Shown one piece after another: positions 1 through 9,351 of a stretch of 32,668 nucleotides of DNA. The translations under genes and the position numbers were made by a program. This DNA is from Saccoglossus kowalevskii (lineage: Eukaryota > Hemichordata > Enteropneusta > Harrimaniidae): NCBI RefSeq assembly GCF_000003605.2, contig NW_003126078.1, forward strand, positions 1 through 32,668, in the 5' to 3' direction. Each line of letters starts with the position of its first letter. Position 1 is the first letter of the stretch. The notes under the pieces are model-generated. The model was not told the origin of the DNA. It searched no databases and saw nothing but the letters and a program-made list of their open reading frames with translations.

Positions 1-88
1 GATTACTATACAAATTCAAGTGCTATGAAATATAAGATGGCGTCTATCAATGGTGGGTTTAGAAAGGTGACTATCACAATAATGCACT
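1..88 (+). repeat. Most divergent full monomer, 88 bp, at the left edge
   Basis: The first monomer starts GATTACTATACAAATTCAAG, with three inserted bases relative to the consensus, and has TATGAAATATAAG instead of TATGAATTATAAG. The rest is ordinary satellite. The insertions lie in short A or T runs within the first 23 bases. Either this is an older, less homogenised copy, or base-calling is poorer here. Monomers just to its right (89-260) also carry extra bases (GGTTAAAGAAAAGG near 134-146, AGAAAAGG near 240), so the first 260 bases are richer in insertions than the array average. Confidence 0.8.
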
Positions 89-175
89 GATACTATACAA
101 TCCAGTGCAATGAATTATAAGACGGCGTCTATCGATGGTGGGTTAAAGAAAAGGTGACTATCACAAAAATGCACT
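89..175 (+). repeat. Type D monomer, copy 1
   Basis: This type is defined by GTGCAATGAATT, AAGACGGCG (T35 to C), CTATCGATGG (which creates ATCGAT), GGTTAAGAAA-like sequence and TCACAAAAATG, and is followed by a TATGC monomer. This copy has two extra bases in the A-run. The same linked set occurs at 21499-21583 and 22690-22774, so the type was copied as a unit. In all three copies the next monomers run TATGC with GTAAC, then TATACAATGG with GTAAC. Confidence 0.85.
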
Positions 176-686
176 GATACTATGCAATCCAGTGCTATGA
201 ATTATAAGATGGCGTCTATCAATGGTGGGTTTAGAAAAGGTAACTATCATAATAATGCACTGATACTATACAATCCAGTGCTATGAATTATACAATGGCG
301 TCTATCAATGGTGGGTTTAGAAAGGTAACTATCATAATAATGCACTGATACTATACAATCCAGTGCTATGAATTATAAGATGGCTTCTATCAATGGTGGG
401 TTTAGAAAGGTGACTATCATAATAATGCACTGATACTATACAATCCAGTGCTAACAATTATAAGATGGCGTCTATCAATGGTGGGTTTAGAAAGGTGACT
501 ATCATAATAATGCACTGATACTATACAATCCAGTGCTAGGAATTATAAGATGGCGTCTATCAATGGTGGGTTTAGAAAGGTAACTATCATAATAATGCAC
601 TGATACTATACAATCCAGTGCTATGAATTATAAGATGGCTTCTATCAATGGTGGGTTTAGAAAGGTGACTATCATAATAATGCACT

Positions 687-1537
687 GATACTATACAGTC
701 CAGTGCTAGGAATTATACAATGGCGTCTATCAATGGTGGGTTTTAGAAAGGCGACTATCATAATAATGCACTGATACTATACAATCCAGTGCTATGAATT
801 ATAAGATGGCGTATATCAATGGAGGGTTTAGAAAGGTGACTATCATAATAATGCACTGATACTATACAATCCAGTGCTATGAATTATAAGATGGCGACTA
901 TCAATGGTGGGTTTAGAAAGATGACTATCATAATAATGCACTGATACTATGCAATCCAGTGCTATGAATTATAAGATGGCGACTATCAATGGTGGGTTTA
1001 GAAAGGTGACTATCATAATAATGCACTGATACTATACAATCCAGTGCTATGAATTATAAGATGGCGTCTATCAATGGTGGGTTTAGAAAGGTGACTATCA
1101 TTATAATGCACTGATACTATACAATCCAGTGCTATGAATTATAAGATGGCGTCTATCAATGGTGGGTTTAGAAAGGTGACTCTCATAATAATGCTGTGAT
1201 ACTATACAATCCAGTGCTATGAATTATAAGATGGCGTCTATCAATGGTGGGTTTAGAAAGGTGACTATCATAATAATGCACTGATACTATACAATCCAGT
1301 GCTATGAATTATAAGATGGCGTCTATCAATGATGGGTTTAGAAAGGTGACTATCATAATAATGCACTGATACTATACAATCCAGTGCTATGAATTATAAG
1401 ATGGCGTCTATCAATGGTGGGTTTAGAAATGTGTCTATCATTATAATGCACTGATACTATACAATCCTGTGCTATGAATTATAAGATGGCGTCTATCAAT
1501 GGTGGGTTTAGAAAGGTGACTATCATAATAATGCACT
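687..1537 (+). repeat. Block C, left copy (10 monomers)
   Basis: Ten monomers carry an ordered set of private variants: m1 TACAGTCC, TAGGAATTATACAATGG and AAGGCGAC; m2 GCGTATATC with GGAGGG; m3 GCGACTATC; m4 TATGC with GCGACTATC; m5 TCATTATAA; m6 GTGACTCTC with ATGCTGTG; m7 plain; m8 GATGGG; m9 AAATGTGTC with TCATTATAA; m10 AATCCTGTGC. The same order, monomer by monomer, is found at 26262-27110. This copy has one extra T in m1 and a few private substitutions. It is strong evidence for block-level amplification. Confidence 0.9.
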
Positions 1538-1622
1538 GATACTATACAATCCAGTGCTATGAATTATAAGATGGCGTCTATCAATGGTGGATTTAGAAAG
1601 GTGACTATCATAATAATGCACT

Positions 1623-2217
1623 GATACTATACAATCCAGTGCTAGAAATTATAAGATGGCGTCTATCAATGGTGGGTTTAGAAAGGTAACTATCATAATA
1701 ATGCACTGATACTATACAATCCAGTGCTAGGAATTATAAGATGGCGTCTACCAATGGTGGGTTTAGAAAGGTAACTATCATAATAATGCACTGATACTAT
1801 ACAATCCAGTGCTAGGAATTATAAGATGGCTTCTATCAATGGTGGGTTTAGAAAGGTAACTATCATAATAATGCACTAATACTATGTAATCCAGTGCTAG
1901 GAATTATAAGATGGCGTCTATCAATGGTGGGTTTAGAAAGGTAACTATCATAATAATGCACTGATACTATACAATCCAGTGCTATGAATTATAAGATGGC
2001 TTCTATCAATGGTGGGTTTAGAAAGGTGACTATCATAATAAAGCACTGATACTATACAATCCAGTGCTAGGAATTATAAGATGGCGACAATCAATGGTGG
2101 GTTTAGAAAGGTGACTATCATAATAATGCACTGATACTATACAATCCAGTGCTATGAATTATAAGATGGCTTCTATCAATGGTGGGTTTAGAAAGGTGAC
2201 TATCACAAAAATGCACT
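1623..2217 (+). repeat. Block E, left copy (7 monomers)
   Basis: Seven monomers in order: TAGAAATTATAAG with GTAAC; TAGGA with TCTACC; TAGGA with GGCTTC and GTAAC; TATGTAATCC with TAGGA; TATGA with GGCTTC and then ATAAAGCAC; TAGGA with GCGACAATC; TATGA with GGCTTC. The same order is found at 30256-30850 at an offset of 28633 bases (337 monomers minus 12), and its first four units at 25240-25580. TAGAAA, TATGTAATCC and GCGACAATC are rare enough that shared order is unlikely by chance. Confidence 0.9.
2037..2042 (+). promoter_or_regulatory. AATAAA hexamer created by the ATAAAGCAC variant (example of seven)
   Basis: A T80-to-A change turns AATAATGCAC into AATAAAGCAC, producing the canonical eukaryotic poly(A) signal AATAAA. 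It occurs at 2037, 2547, 8576, 12060, 24294, 30670 and 30840. If the array is transcribed on the plus strand these could act as weak 3'-end signals. There is no GT-rich downstream element that stands out, so function is doubtful. Confidence 0.2.
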
Positions 2218-2811
2218 GATACTATACAATCCAGTGCTATGAATTATAAAATGGCTTCAATCAATGGTGGGTTTAGAAAGGTGACTATCATAATAATGCA
2301 CTGATACTATACAATCCAGTGCTAAGAATTATAAGATGGCGTCTATCAATGGTGGGTTTAGAAAGGAGACTATCATAATAATGCACTGATACTATACAAT
2401 CCAGTGCTAGGAATTATAAGATGGCGTCTATCAATGGTGGGTTTAGAAAGGTAACTATCATAATAATGCACTGATACTATACAATCCAGTGCTATGAATT
2501 ATAAGATGGCTTCTATCAATGGTGGGTATAGAAAGGTGACTATCATAATAAAGCACTGATACTATACAATCCAGTGCTAGGAATTATAAGATGGCGACTA
2601 TCAATGGTGGGTTTAGAAAGGTGACTATCATAATAATGCACTGATACTATACAATCCAGTGCTATGAATTATAGATGGCTTCTATCAATGGTGGGTTTAG
2701 AAAGGTGACTATCATAATAATGCACTGATACTATACAATCCAGTGCTATGAATTATAAGATGGCTTCTATCAATGGTGGGTTTAGAAAGGTGACTATCAT
2801 AATAATGCACT

Positions 2812-2981
2812 GATACTATGCAATCCAGTGCTATGAATTATAAGATGGCGTCTATCAATGGTGGGTTTAGAAAGGTGACTATCATAATAATGCACTGATC
2901 CTATACAATCCAGTGCTATGAATTATAAGATGGCGTCCATCAATGGTGGGTTTAGAAAGGTGACTATCATAATAATGCACT
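2812..2981 (+). repeat. Block A, copy 1 (short form)
   Basis: A TATGC monomer is followed by the diagnostic GATCCTATAC monomer with GCGTCCATC, and then TAAGA. In copies 2-5 this trio leads into a run of TAGGA units ending in TATGTAATCC, but here the run is only TAAGA, TAGGA, TAAGA and then GGGCTTAG with AAGATGAC. GATCCTATAC occurs just five times in the window (2897, 5274, 6634, 8842, 12310), spaced by about 28, 16, 26 and 41 monomers. Confidence 0.8.
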
Positions 2982-3321
2982 GATACTATACAATCCAGTG
3001 CTAAGAATTATAAGATGGCGTCTATTAATGGTGGGTTTAGAAAGGTGACTATCATAATAATGCACTGATACTATACAATCCAGTGCTAGGAATTATAAGA
3101 TGGCGTCTATCAATGGTGGGTTTAGAAAGGTGACTATCATAATAATGCACTGATACTATACAATCCAGTGCTAAGAATTATAAGATGGCGTCTATCAATG
3201 GTGGGCTTAGAAAGATGACTATCATAATAATGCACTGACACTATACAATCCAGTGCTATGAATTATAAGATGGCGTCTATCAATGGTGGGTTTAGAAAGG
3301 TGACTATCATAATAATGCACT

Positions 3322-4256
3322 GATACTATACAATCCAGTGCTATGAATTATAAGATGGCGTCTACCAATGGTGGGTTTAGAAAGGTGACTATCATAATAA
3401 TGCACTGATACTATACAATCCAGTGCTATGAATTATAAGATGGCGTCTATAAATGGTGGGTTTAGAAAGGTGACTATCATAATAATGCACTGATACAATA
3501 CAATCCAGTGCTATGAATTATAAGATGGCGTCTGTCAATAGTGGGTTTAGAAAGGTAACTATCATAATAATGCACTGATACTACACAATCCAGTGCTATG
3601 AGTTATAAGATGGCGTCTGTCAATGGTGGGTTTAGAAAGGTAACTATCATAATAATGCACTGATACAACACAATCCAGTGCTATGAATTATAAGATGGCG
3701 TCTATAAATGGTGGGTTTAGAAAGGTGACTATCATAATATTGCACTGATACTATACAATCCAGTGCTATGAATTATAAGATGGCGTCTGTCAATAGTGGG
3801 TTTAGAAAGGTAACTATCATAATAATGCACTGACACTACACAATCCAGTGCTATGAATTATAAGATGGCGTCTATCAATGGTGAGTTTAGAAAGGTAACT
3901 ATCATAATAATGCACTGATACTACACAATCCAGTGCTATGAATTATAAGATGGCGTCTATCAATGGTGGGTTTAGAAAGGTGACTATCATAATAATGCAC
4001 TGATACTACACAATCCAGTGCTATGAATTATAAGATGGCGTCTGTCAATGGTGGGATTAGAAAGGTAACTATCATAATAATGCACTGATACTACACAATC
4101 CAGTGCTATGAATTATAAGATGGCGTCTGTCAATAGTGGGTTTAGAAAGGTGACTATCATAATAATGCACTGATACTACACAATCCAGTGCTATGAATTA
4201 TAAGATGGCGTCTGTCAATGGTGGGATTAGAAAGGTGACTATCATAATAATGCACT
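3322..4256 (+). repeat. Block B1, left copy (11 monomers)
   Basis: In order: TCTACC; TCTATAA; TCTGTCAATAG with GTAAC; TACAC with TCTGTCAATGG; ACAACAC with TCTATAA; TCTGTCAATAG; TACAC with GTGAG; TACAC plain; TACAC with TCTGTCAATGG and GGGATTAG; TCTGTCAATAG; TACAC with GGGATTAG. It aligns base for base with 10202-11136 at a constant offset of 6880, with no indel in 935 bp and only scattered substitutions. It is the longest collinear pair I could trace in the window. Confidence 0.9.
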
Positions 4257-5188
4257 GATACTACACAATCCAGTGCTATGAATTATAAGATGGCGTCTAT
4301 CAATGGTGGGCTTAGAAAGGTGACTATCATAATAATGCACTGATACTATACAATCCAGTGCTATGAATTATAAATGGCGTCTATCAATGGTGGGTTTAGA
4401 AAGGTGACTATCATAATAATGCACTGATACTATACAATCCAGTGCTATGAATTATAAATGGCGTCTATCAATGGTGGGTTTAGAAAGGTGACTATCATAA
4501 TAATGCACTGATACTATACAATCCAGTGCTATGAATTATAAGATGGCGTCTGTCAATGGTGGGTTTAGAAAGGTGACTATCATAATAATGCACTGATACT
4601 ACACAATCCAGTGCTATGAATTATAAGATGGCGTCTGTCAATGGTGGGATTAGAAAGGTGACTATCATAATAATGCACTGATACTACACAATCCAGTGCT
4701 ATGAATTATAAGATGGCGTCTGTCAATAGTGGGTTTAGAAAGGTGACTATCATAATAATGCACTGATACTATACAATCCAGTGATATGAATTATAAATGG
4801 CGTCTATCAATGGTGGGTTTAGAAAGGTGACTATCATAATAATGCACTGATACTATACAATCCAGTGCTATGAATTATAAGATGGCGTCTATCAATGGTG
4901 GGCTTAGAAAGGTGACTATCATAATAATGCACTGATACTATACAATCCAGTGCTATGAATTATAAGATGGCGTCTATCAATGGTGGGTTTAGAAAGGTAA
5001 CTATCATAATAATGCATTGATACTACACAATCCAGTGCTATGAATTATAAGATGGCGTCTGTCAATAGTGGGTTTAGAAAGGTGACTATCATAATAATGC
5101 ACTGATACTATACAATCCAGTGCTATGAATTATAAGATGGCGTCTATCAATGGTGGGTTTAGAAAGGTGACTATCATAATAATGCACT
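4257..5188 (+). repeat. Remaining monomers between blocks B1 and A
   Basis: 4257 is TACAC with GGGCTTAG, followed by two ATAAATGG units and block B2. From 5019 the units are TACAC with TCTGTCAATAG, then a plain consensus unit, then the TATGC unit opening block A copy 2. Nothing other than satellite is present. Confidence 0.8.
4510..5018 (+). repeat. Block B2, left copy (6 monomers)
   Basis: In order: TCTGTCAATGG; TACAC with GGGATTAG; TACAC with TCTGTCAATAG; ATAAATGG (one base short, with AGTGATATG); GGGCTTAG; GTAAC with GCATTG. It matches 32121-32629 at an offset of 27611 bases (325 monomers minus 14). The two units at 4342-4509 also carry the one-base deletion ATAAATGG. Confidence 0.85.
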
Positions 5189-5783
5189 GATACTATGCAA
5201 TCCAGTGCTATGAATTATAAGATGGCGTCTATCAATGGTGGGTTTAGAAAGGTGACTATCATAATAATGCACTGATCCTATACAATCCAGTGCTATGAAT
5301 TATAAGATGGCGTCCATCAATGGTGGGTTTAGAAAGGTGACTATCATAATAATGCACTGATACTATACAATCCAGTGCTAAGAATTATAAGATGGCGTCT
5401 ATCAATGGTGGGTTTAGAAAGGTGACTATCATAATAATGCACTGATACTATACAATCCAGTGCTAGGAATTATAAGATGGCGTCTATCAATGGTGGGTTT
5501 AGAAAGGTAACTATCATAATAATGCACTGATACTATACAATCCAGTGCGAGGAATTATAAGATGGCGTCTACCAATGGTGGGTTTAGAAAGGTAACTATC
5601 ATAATAATGCACTGATACTATACAATCCAGTGCTAGGAATTATAAGATGGCTTCTATCAATGGTGGGTTTAGAAAGGTAACTATCATAATAATGCACTGA
5701 TACTATGTAATCCAGTGCTAGGAATTATAAGATGGCTTCTATCAATGGTGGGTTTAGAAAGGTGACTATCATAATAATGCACT
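5189..5783 (+). repeat. Block A, copy 2 (7 monomers)
   Basis: In order: TATGC; GATCC with TCCATC; TAAGA; TAGGA with GTAAC; GTGCGAGGA with TCTACC; TAGGA with GGCTTC; TATGTAATCC with TAGGA and GGCTTC. GTGCGAGGA also occurs at about 5809 and in copy 5 at about 12591, linking those copies to each other more closely than to copies 3 and 4. It is followed by a shortened repeat unit: the next GATCC monomer is only 16 monomers (exactly 1360 bp) away. Confidence 0.85.
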
Positions 5784-6373
5784 GATACTATACAATCCAG
5801 TGCGAGGAATTATAAGATGGCGTCTACCAATGGTGGGTTTAGAAAGGTAACTATCATAATAATGCACTGATACTATACAATCCAGTGCTAGGAATTATAA
5901 GATGGCGTCTATCAATGGTGGGTTTAGAAAGGTGACTATCATAATAATGCACTGATACTATACAATCCAGTGCTATGAATTATAAGATGGCGTCTATCAA
6001 TGGTGGGCTTAGAAAGATGACTATCATAATAATGCACTGATACTATACAATCCAGTGCTATGAATTATAAGATGGCGTCTATCAATGGTGGGTTTAGAAA
6101 GGGAACTATCATAATAATGTATTGATACTACACAATCCAGTGCTATGAATTATAAGATGGCGTCTGTCAATAGTGGGTTTAGAAAGGTGACTATCATAAT
6201 AATGCACTGATACTATACAATCCAGTGCTATGAATTATAAGATGGCGTCTATCAATGGTGGGTTTAGAAAGGTGACTATCATAATAATGCACTGATACTA
6301 TACAATCCAGTGCTATGCATTATTAGATGGCGTCTATCAATGGTGGGCTTAGAAAGGTGACTATCATAATAAT

Positions 6374-6398
6374 GCACTGATACTATACAATCCAGTGC
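6374..6398 (+). other. Short inverted repeat spanning the monomer junction (example copy)
   Basis: GCACTG (monomer positions 81-85 plus 1) is followed 13 bases later by its exact reverse complement CAGTGC (15-20). With a bulged C at position 14 the stem can be extended by two A-T pairs, leaving a loop of about nine bases. It is present in most monomers. The common C84-to-T variant (GCATTG) would give a G-U wobble if transcribed, while rarer variants (GCACAG, GCAGTG, GCTCTG) break one pair. I saw no compensatory double changes. Such short inverted repeats are common in satellite DNAs and may favour cruciforms or slippage. Confidence 0.6.
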
Positions 6399-6408
6399 TA
6401 TGAATTAT

Positions 6409-6417
6409 AAGATGGCG
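6409..6417 (-). promoter_or_regulatory. YY1/Pho-like core motif, one per monomer (example copy)
   Basis: Positions 31-39 read AAGATGGCG, whose reverse complement CGCCATCTT is a perfect match to the known YY1-family consensus CGCCATNTT (YY1 in vertebrates, Pleiohomeotic in flies). The motif recurs roughly every 85 bp through 32 kb. Variants that alter it occur in blocks: GGCT at 37-40 removes the leading CpG, TACAATGG changes the TT, ATTAGATGG replaces an A, and eight monomers with ATAAATGG lack the G at 33. The motif match is seen directly; binding is not shown and could be coincidence multiplied by amplification. Confidence 0.35.
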
Positions 6418-6418
6418 T

Positions 6419-6451
6419 CTATCAATGGTGGGTTTAGAAAGGTGACTATCA
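6419..6451 (-). promoter_or_regulatory. Pair of GATA-type motifs per monomer (example copy)
   Basis: CTATCA occurs at positions 41-46 and 68-73, 27 bp apart. On the minus strand each reads TGATAG, which fits the WGATAR consensus of GATA zinc-finger factors. The first site is destroyed in the common TCTGTCAATAG, TCTACC and TCTATAA monomer types, whereas the second is nearly invariant. The motif is only six bases and the region is A/T rich, so chance is a real alternative; the unequal conservation of the two sites is the only hint of function. Confidence 0.25.
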
Positions 6452-6548
6452 TAATAATGCACTGATACTATACAATCCAGTGCTATGAATTATAAGATGG
6501 CGTCTATCAATGGTGGGTTTAGAAAGGTGACTATCATAATAATGCACT

Positions 6549-7396
6549 GATACTATGCAATCCAGTGCTATGAATTATAAGATGGCGTCTATCAATGGTG
6601 GGTTTAGAAAGGTGACTATCATAATAATGCACTGATCCTATACAATCCAGTGCTATGAATTATAAGATGGCGTCCATCAATGGTGGGTTTAGAAAGGTGA
6701 CTATCATAATATGCACTGATACTATACATCCAGTGCTAAGAATTATAAGATGGCGTCTATCAATGGTGGGTTTAGAAAGGTGACTATCATAATAATGCAC
6801 TGATACTATACAATCCAGTGCTAGGAATTATAAGATGGCGTCTATCAATGGTGGGTTTATAAAGGTAACTATCATAATAATGCACTGATACTATACAATC
6901 CAGTGCTAGGAATTATAAGATGGCGTCTACCAATGGTGGGTTTAGAAAGGTAACTATCATAATAATGCACTGATACTATACAATCCAGTGCTAAGAATTA
7001 TAAGATGGCGTCTATCAATGGTGGGTTTAGAAAGGTGACTATCATAATAATGCACTGATACTATACAATCCAGTGCTAGGAATTATAAGATGGCGTCTAT
7101 CAATGGTGGGTTTAGAAAGGTAACTATCATAATAATGCACTGATACTATACAATCCAGTGCTAGGAATTATAAGATGGCGTCTACCAATGGTGGGTTTAG
7201 AAAGGTAACTATCATAATAATGCACTGATACTATACAATCCAGTGCTAGGAATTATAAGATGGCTTCTATCAATGGTGGGTTTAGAAAGGTAACTATCAT
7301 AATAATGCACTGATACTATGTAATCCAGTGCTAGGAATTATAAGATGGCTTCTATCAATGGTGGGTTTAGAAAGGTGACTATCATAATAATGCACT
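6549..7396 (+). repeat. Block A, copy 3 (10 monomers, internal trimer duplication)
   Basis: In order: TATGC; GATCC with TCCATC (6634); TAAGA; TAGGA with the rare GGTTTATAAAGG; TAGGA with TCTACC; then TAAGA, TAGGA and TAGGA with TCTACC again; TAGGA with GGCTTC; and TATGTAATCC (7312). GATCC to TATGTAATCC is 8 monomers here against 5 in copies 2, 4 and 5, explained by the trimer duplication. Two single A losses (near 6711 and 6729) occur within 20 bases of each other. Confidence 0.9.
6718..7226 (+). repeat. Three-monomer tandem duplication (254 + 255 bp)
   Basis: The trimer TAAGA, TAGGA, TAGGA/TCTACC occupies 6718-6971 and again 6972-7226. The copies differ mainly by GGTTTATAAAGG in the first versus GGTTTAGAAAGG in the second and by one missing A. 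Since block A copy 4 also has GGTTTATAAAGG at the equivalent place, the first trimer is the ancestral one there, and the second probably came by unequal exchange with a copy lacking that change. Confidence 0.85.
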
Positions 7397-8756
7397 GATA
7401 CTATACAATCCAGTGCTAAGAATTATAAGATGGCGTCTATCAATGGTGGGTTTAGAAAGGTGACTATCATAATAATGCACTGATACTATACAATCCAGTG
7501 CTATGAATTATAAGATGGCGTCTGTCAATGGTGGGTTTAGAAAGGTAACTATCATAATAATGCACTGATACTACACAATCCAGTGCTATGAATTATAAGA
7601 TGGCGTCTGTCAATAGTGGGTTTAGAAAGGTGACTATCATAATAATGCACTGATACTATACAATCCAGTGCTATGAATTATAAGATGGCGTCTATCAATG
7701 GTGGGTTTAGAAAGGTGACTATCATAATAATGCACTGATACTATACAATCCAGTGCTATGAATTATAAGATGGCGTCTATCAATGGTGGGCTTAGAAAGA
7801 TGACTATCATAATAATGCACTGATACTATACAATCCAGTGCTATGAATTATAAGATGGCGTCTATCAATGGTGGGTTTAGAAAGGGAACTATCATAATAA
7901 TGCATTGATACTACACAATCCAGTGCTATGAATTATAAGATGGCGTCTGTCAATAGTGGGTTTAAAAAGGTGACTATCATAATAATGCACTGATACTATA
8001 CAATCCAGTGCTATGAATTATAAGATGGCGTCTATCAATGGTGGGTTTAGAAAGGTGACTATCATAATAATGCACTGATACTATACAATCCAGTGCTATG
8101 CATTATAAGATGGCGTCTATCAATGGTGGGCTTAGAAAGGTGACTATCATAATAATGCACTGATACTATACAATCCAGTGCTATGAATTATAAGATGGCG
8201 TCTATCAATGGTGGGTTTAGAAAGGTGACTATCATAATAATGCACTGATACTATACAATCCAGAGCTATGAATTATAAGATGGCGTCTACCAATGGTGGG
8301 TTTAGAAAGGTGACTATCATAATAATGCACTGATACTATACAATCCAGTGCTATGAATTATAAGATGGCGTCTATAAATGGTGGGTTTAGAAAGGTGACT
8401 ATCATAATAATGCACTGATACTATACAATCCAGTGCTATGAATTATAAGATGGCGTCTGTCAATAGTGGGTTTAGAAAGGTAACTATCATAATAATGCAC
8501 TGATACTACACAATCCAGTGCTATGAATTATAAGATGGCGTCTGTCAATGGTGGGTTTAGAAAGGTAACTATCACAATAAAGCACAGATACTATACAATC
8601 CAGTGCTAGGAATTATAAGATGGCGACTATCAATGGTGGGTTTAGAAAGGTGACTATCATAATAATGCACTGATACTATACAATCCAGTGCTATGAATTA
8701 TAAGATGGCTTCTATCAATGGTGGGTTTAGAAAGGTGACTATCATAATAATGCACT

Positions 8757-9351
8757 GATACTATGCAATCCAGTGCTATGAATTATAAGATGGCGTCTAT
8801 CAATGGTGGGTTTAGAAAGGTGACTATCATAATAATGCACTGATCCTATACAATCCAGTGCTATGAATTATAAGATGGCGTCCATCAATGGTGGGTTTAG
8901 AAAGGTGACTATCATAATAATGCACTGATACTATACAATCCAGTGCTAAGAATTATAAGATGGCGTCTATCAATGGTGGGTTTAGAAAGGTGACTATCAT
9001 AATAATGCACTGATACTATACAATCCAGTGCTAGGAATTATAAGATGGCGTCTATCAATGGTGGGTTTATAAAGGTAACTATCATAATAATGCACTGATA
9101 CTATACAATCCAGTGCTAGGAATTATAAGATGGCGTCTACCAATGGTGGGTTTAGAAAGGTAACTATCATAATAATGCACTGATACTATACAATCCAGTG
9201 CTAGGAATTATAAGATGGCTTCTATCAATGGTGGGTTTAGAAAGGTAACTATCATAATAATGCACTGATACTATGTAATCCAGTGCTAGGAATTATAAGA
9301 TGGCTTCTATCAATGGTGGGTTTAGAAAGGTGACTATCATAATAATGCACT
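8757..9351 (+). repeat. Block A, copy 4 (7 monomers)
   Basis: In order: TATGC; GATCC with TCCATC (8842); TAAGA; TAGGA with GGTTTATAAAGG; TAGGA with TCTACC; TAGGA with GGCTTC; TATGTAATCC with GGCTTC (9267). It shares the TTTATAAAGG change only with copy 3. From the TATGTAATCC unit the following run also matches copy 3: TAAGA, TCTGTC units, GGGCTTAG with AAGATGAC, AAGGGAAC with GCATTG, TCTGTCAATAG, and TATGCATTATAAG with GGGCTT. Copies 3 and 4 are therefore parts of a larger repeat of about 23 basic monomers. Confidence 0.9.

Larger units (their letters stand above)
6379..6463 (+). repeat. Reference consensus monomer (85 bp)
   Basis: This copy matches the majority base at every position and serves as the numbering reference (G of GATACTATAC = 1). 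Landmarks are: AATCCAGTGC at 11-20; TATGAATTAT at 21-30; AAGATGGCGT at 31-40; CTATCAATGG at 41-50; TGGGTTTAGA at 51-60; AAGGTGACTA at 61-70; TCATAATAAT at 71-80; GCACT at 81-85. An internal partial direct repeat (CTATCA at 41-46 and 68-73, each followed by an A/T-rich step, with GGTG at 49-52 and 63-66) hints that the 85-mer may derive from a shorter duplicated ancestor, but the halves are too different to align convincingly. Two monomers make 170 bp, close to a nucleosomal repeat. Confidence 0.95.
6400..6465 (+). other. 21-codon open frame recurring in each consensus monomer (example copy)
   Basis: ATG at positions 22-24 opens a frame that runs through the monomer and stops at TGA made by position 85 and the first two bases of the next unit, giving 21 codons that begin MNYKMASING and end in IIIMH. 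Several frequent array variants are silent in this frame (GCG to GCT, GTG to GTA, CAC to CAT, ATC to ATA, TCT to TCC), but others change residues (ATC to GTC, GGT to AGT, TTT to CTT or ATT), the start ATG is lost in every TAGGA or TAAGA monomer, and ATTATTAG monomers carry an early stop. No ribosome-binding or Kozak-like context stands out. Most likely this is a chance frame, recorded because it repeats hundreds of times. Confidence 0.15.

Noticed and set aside
2446-2455. AAAGGTAACT variants as 5' splice donors
   Set aside because: They resemble AAG|GTRAGT except at the fifth intron base, but there is no polypyrimidine tract with an acceptor and no exon to splice.
6379-6463. Hammerhead ribozyme, as found in some animal satellites
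   Set aside because: The monomer has GAAA (59-62) and a GTC, but the core CTGANGA is absent (the nearest is CTGATAC), and the required helices do not form.
6379-6463. CENP-B box
   Set aside because: No match to the TTCGNNNNANNCGGG core; the TTTCGAAAGG variant has TTCG but lacks the CGGG half.
6379-6463. The monomer as a duplication of a shorter ancestral unit of about 27 bp
   Set aside because: CTATCA and GGTG recur about 27 and 14 bases apart, but the flanking bases do not align well enough to support an ancestral sub-repeat.
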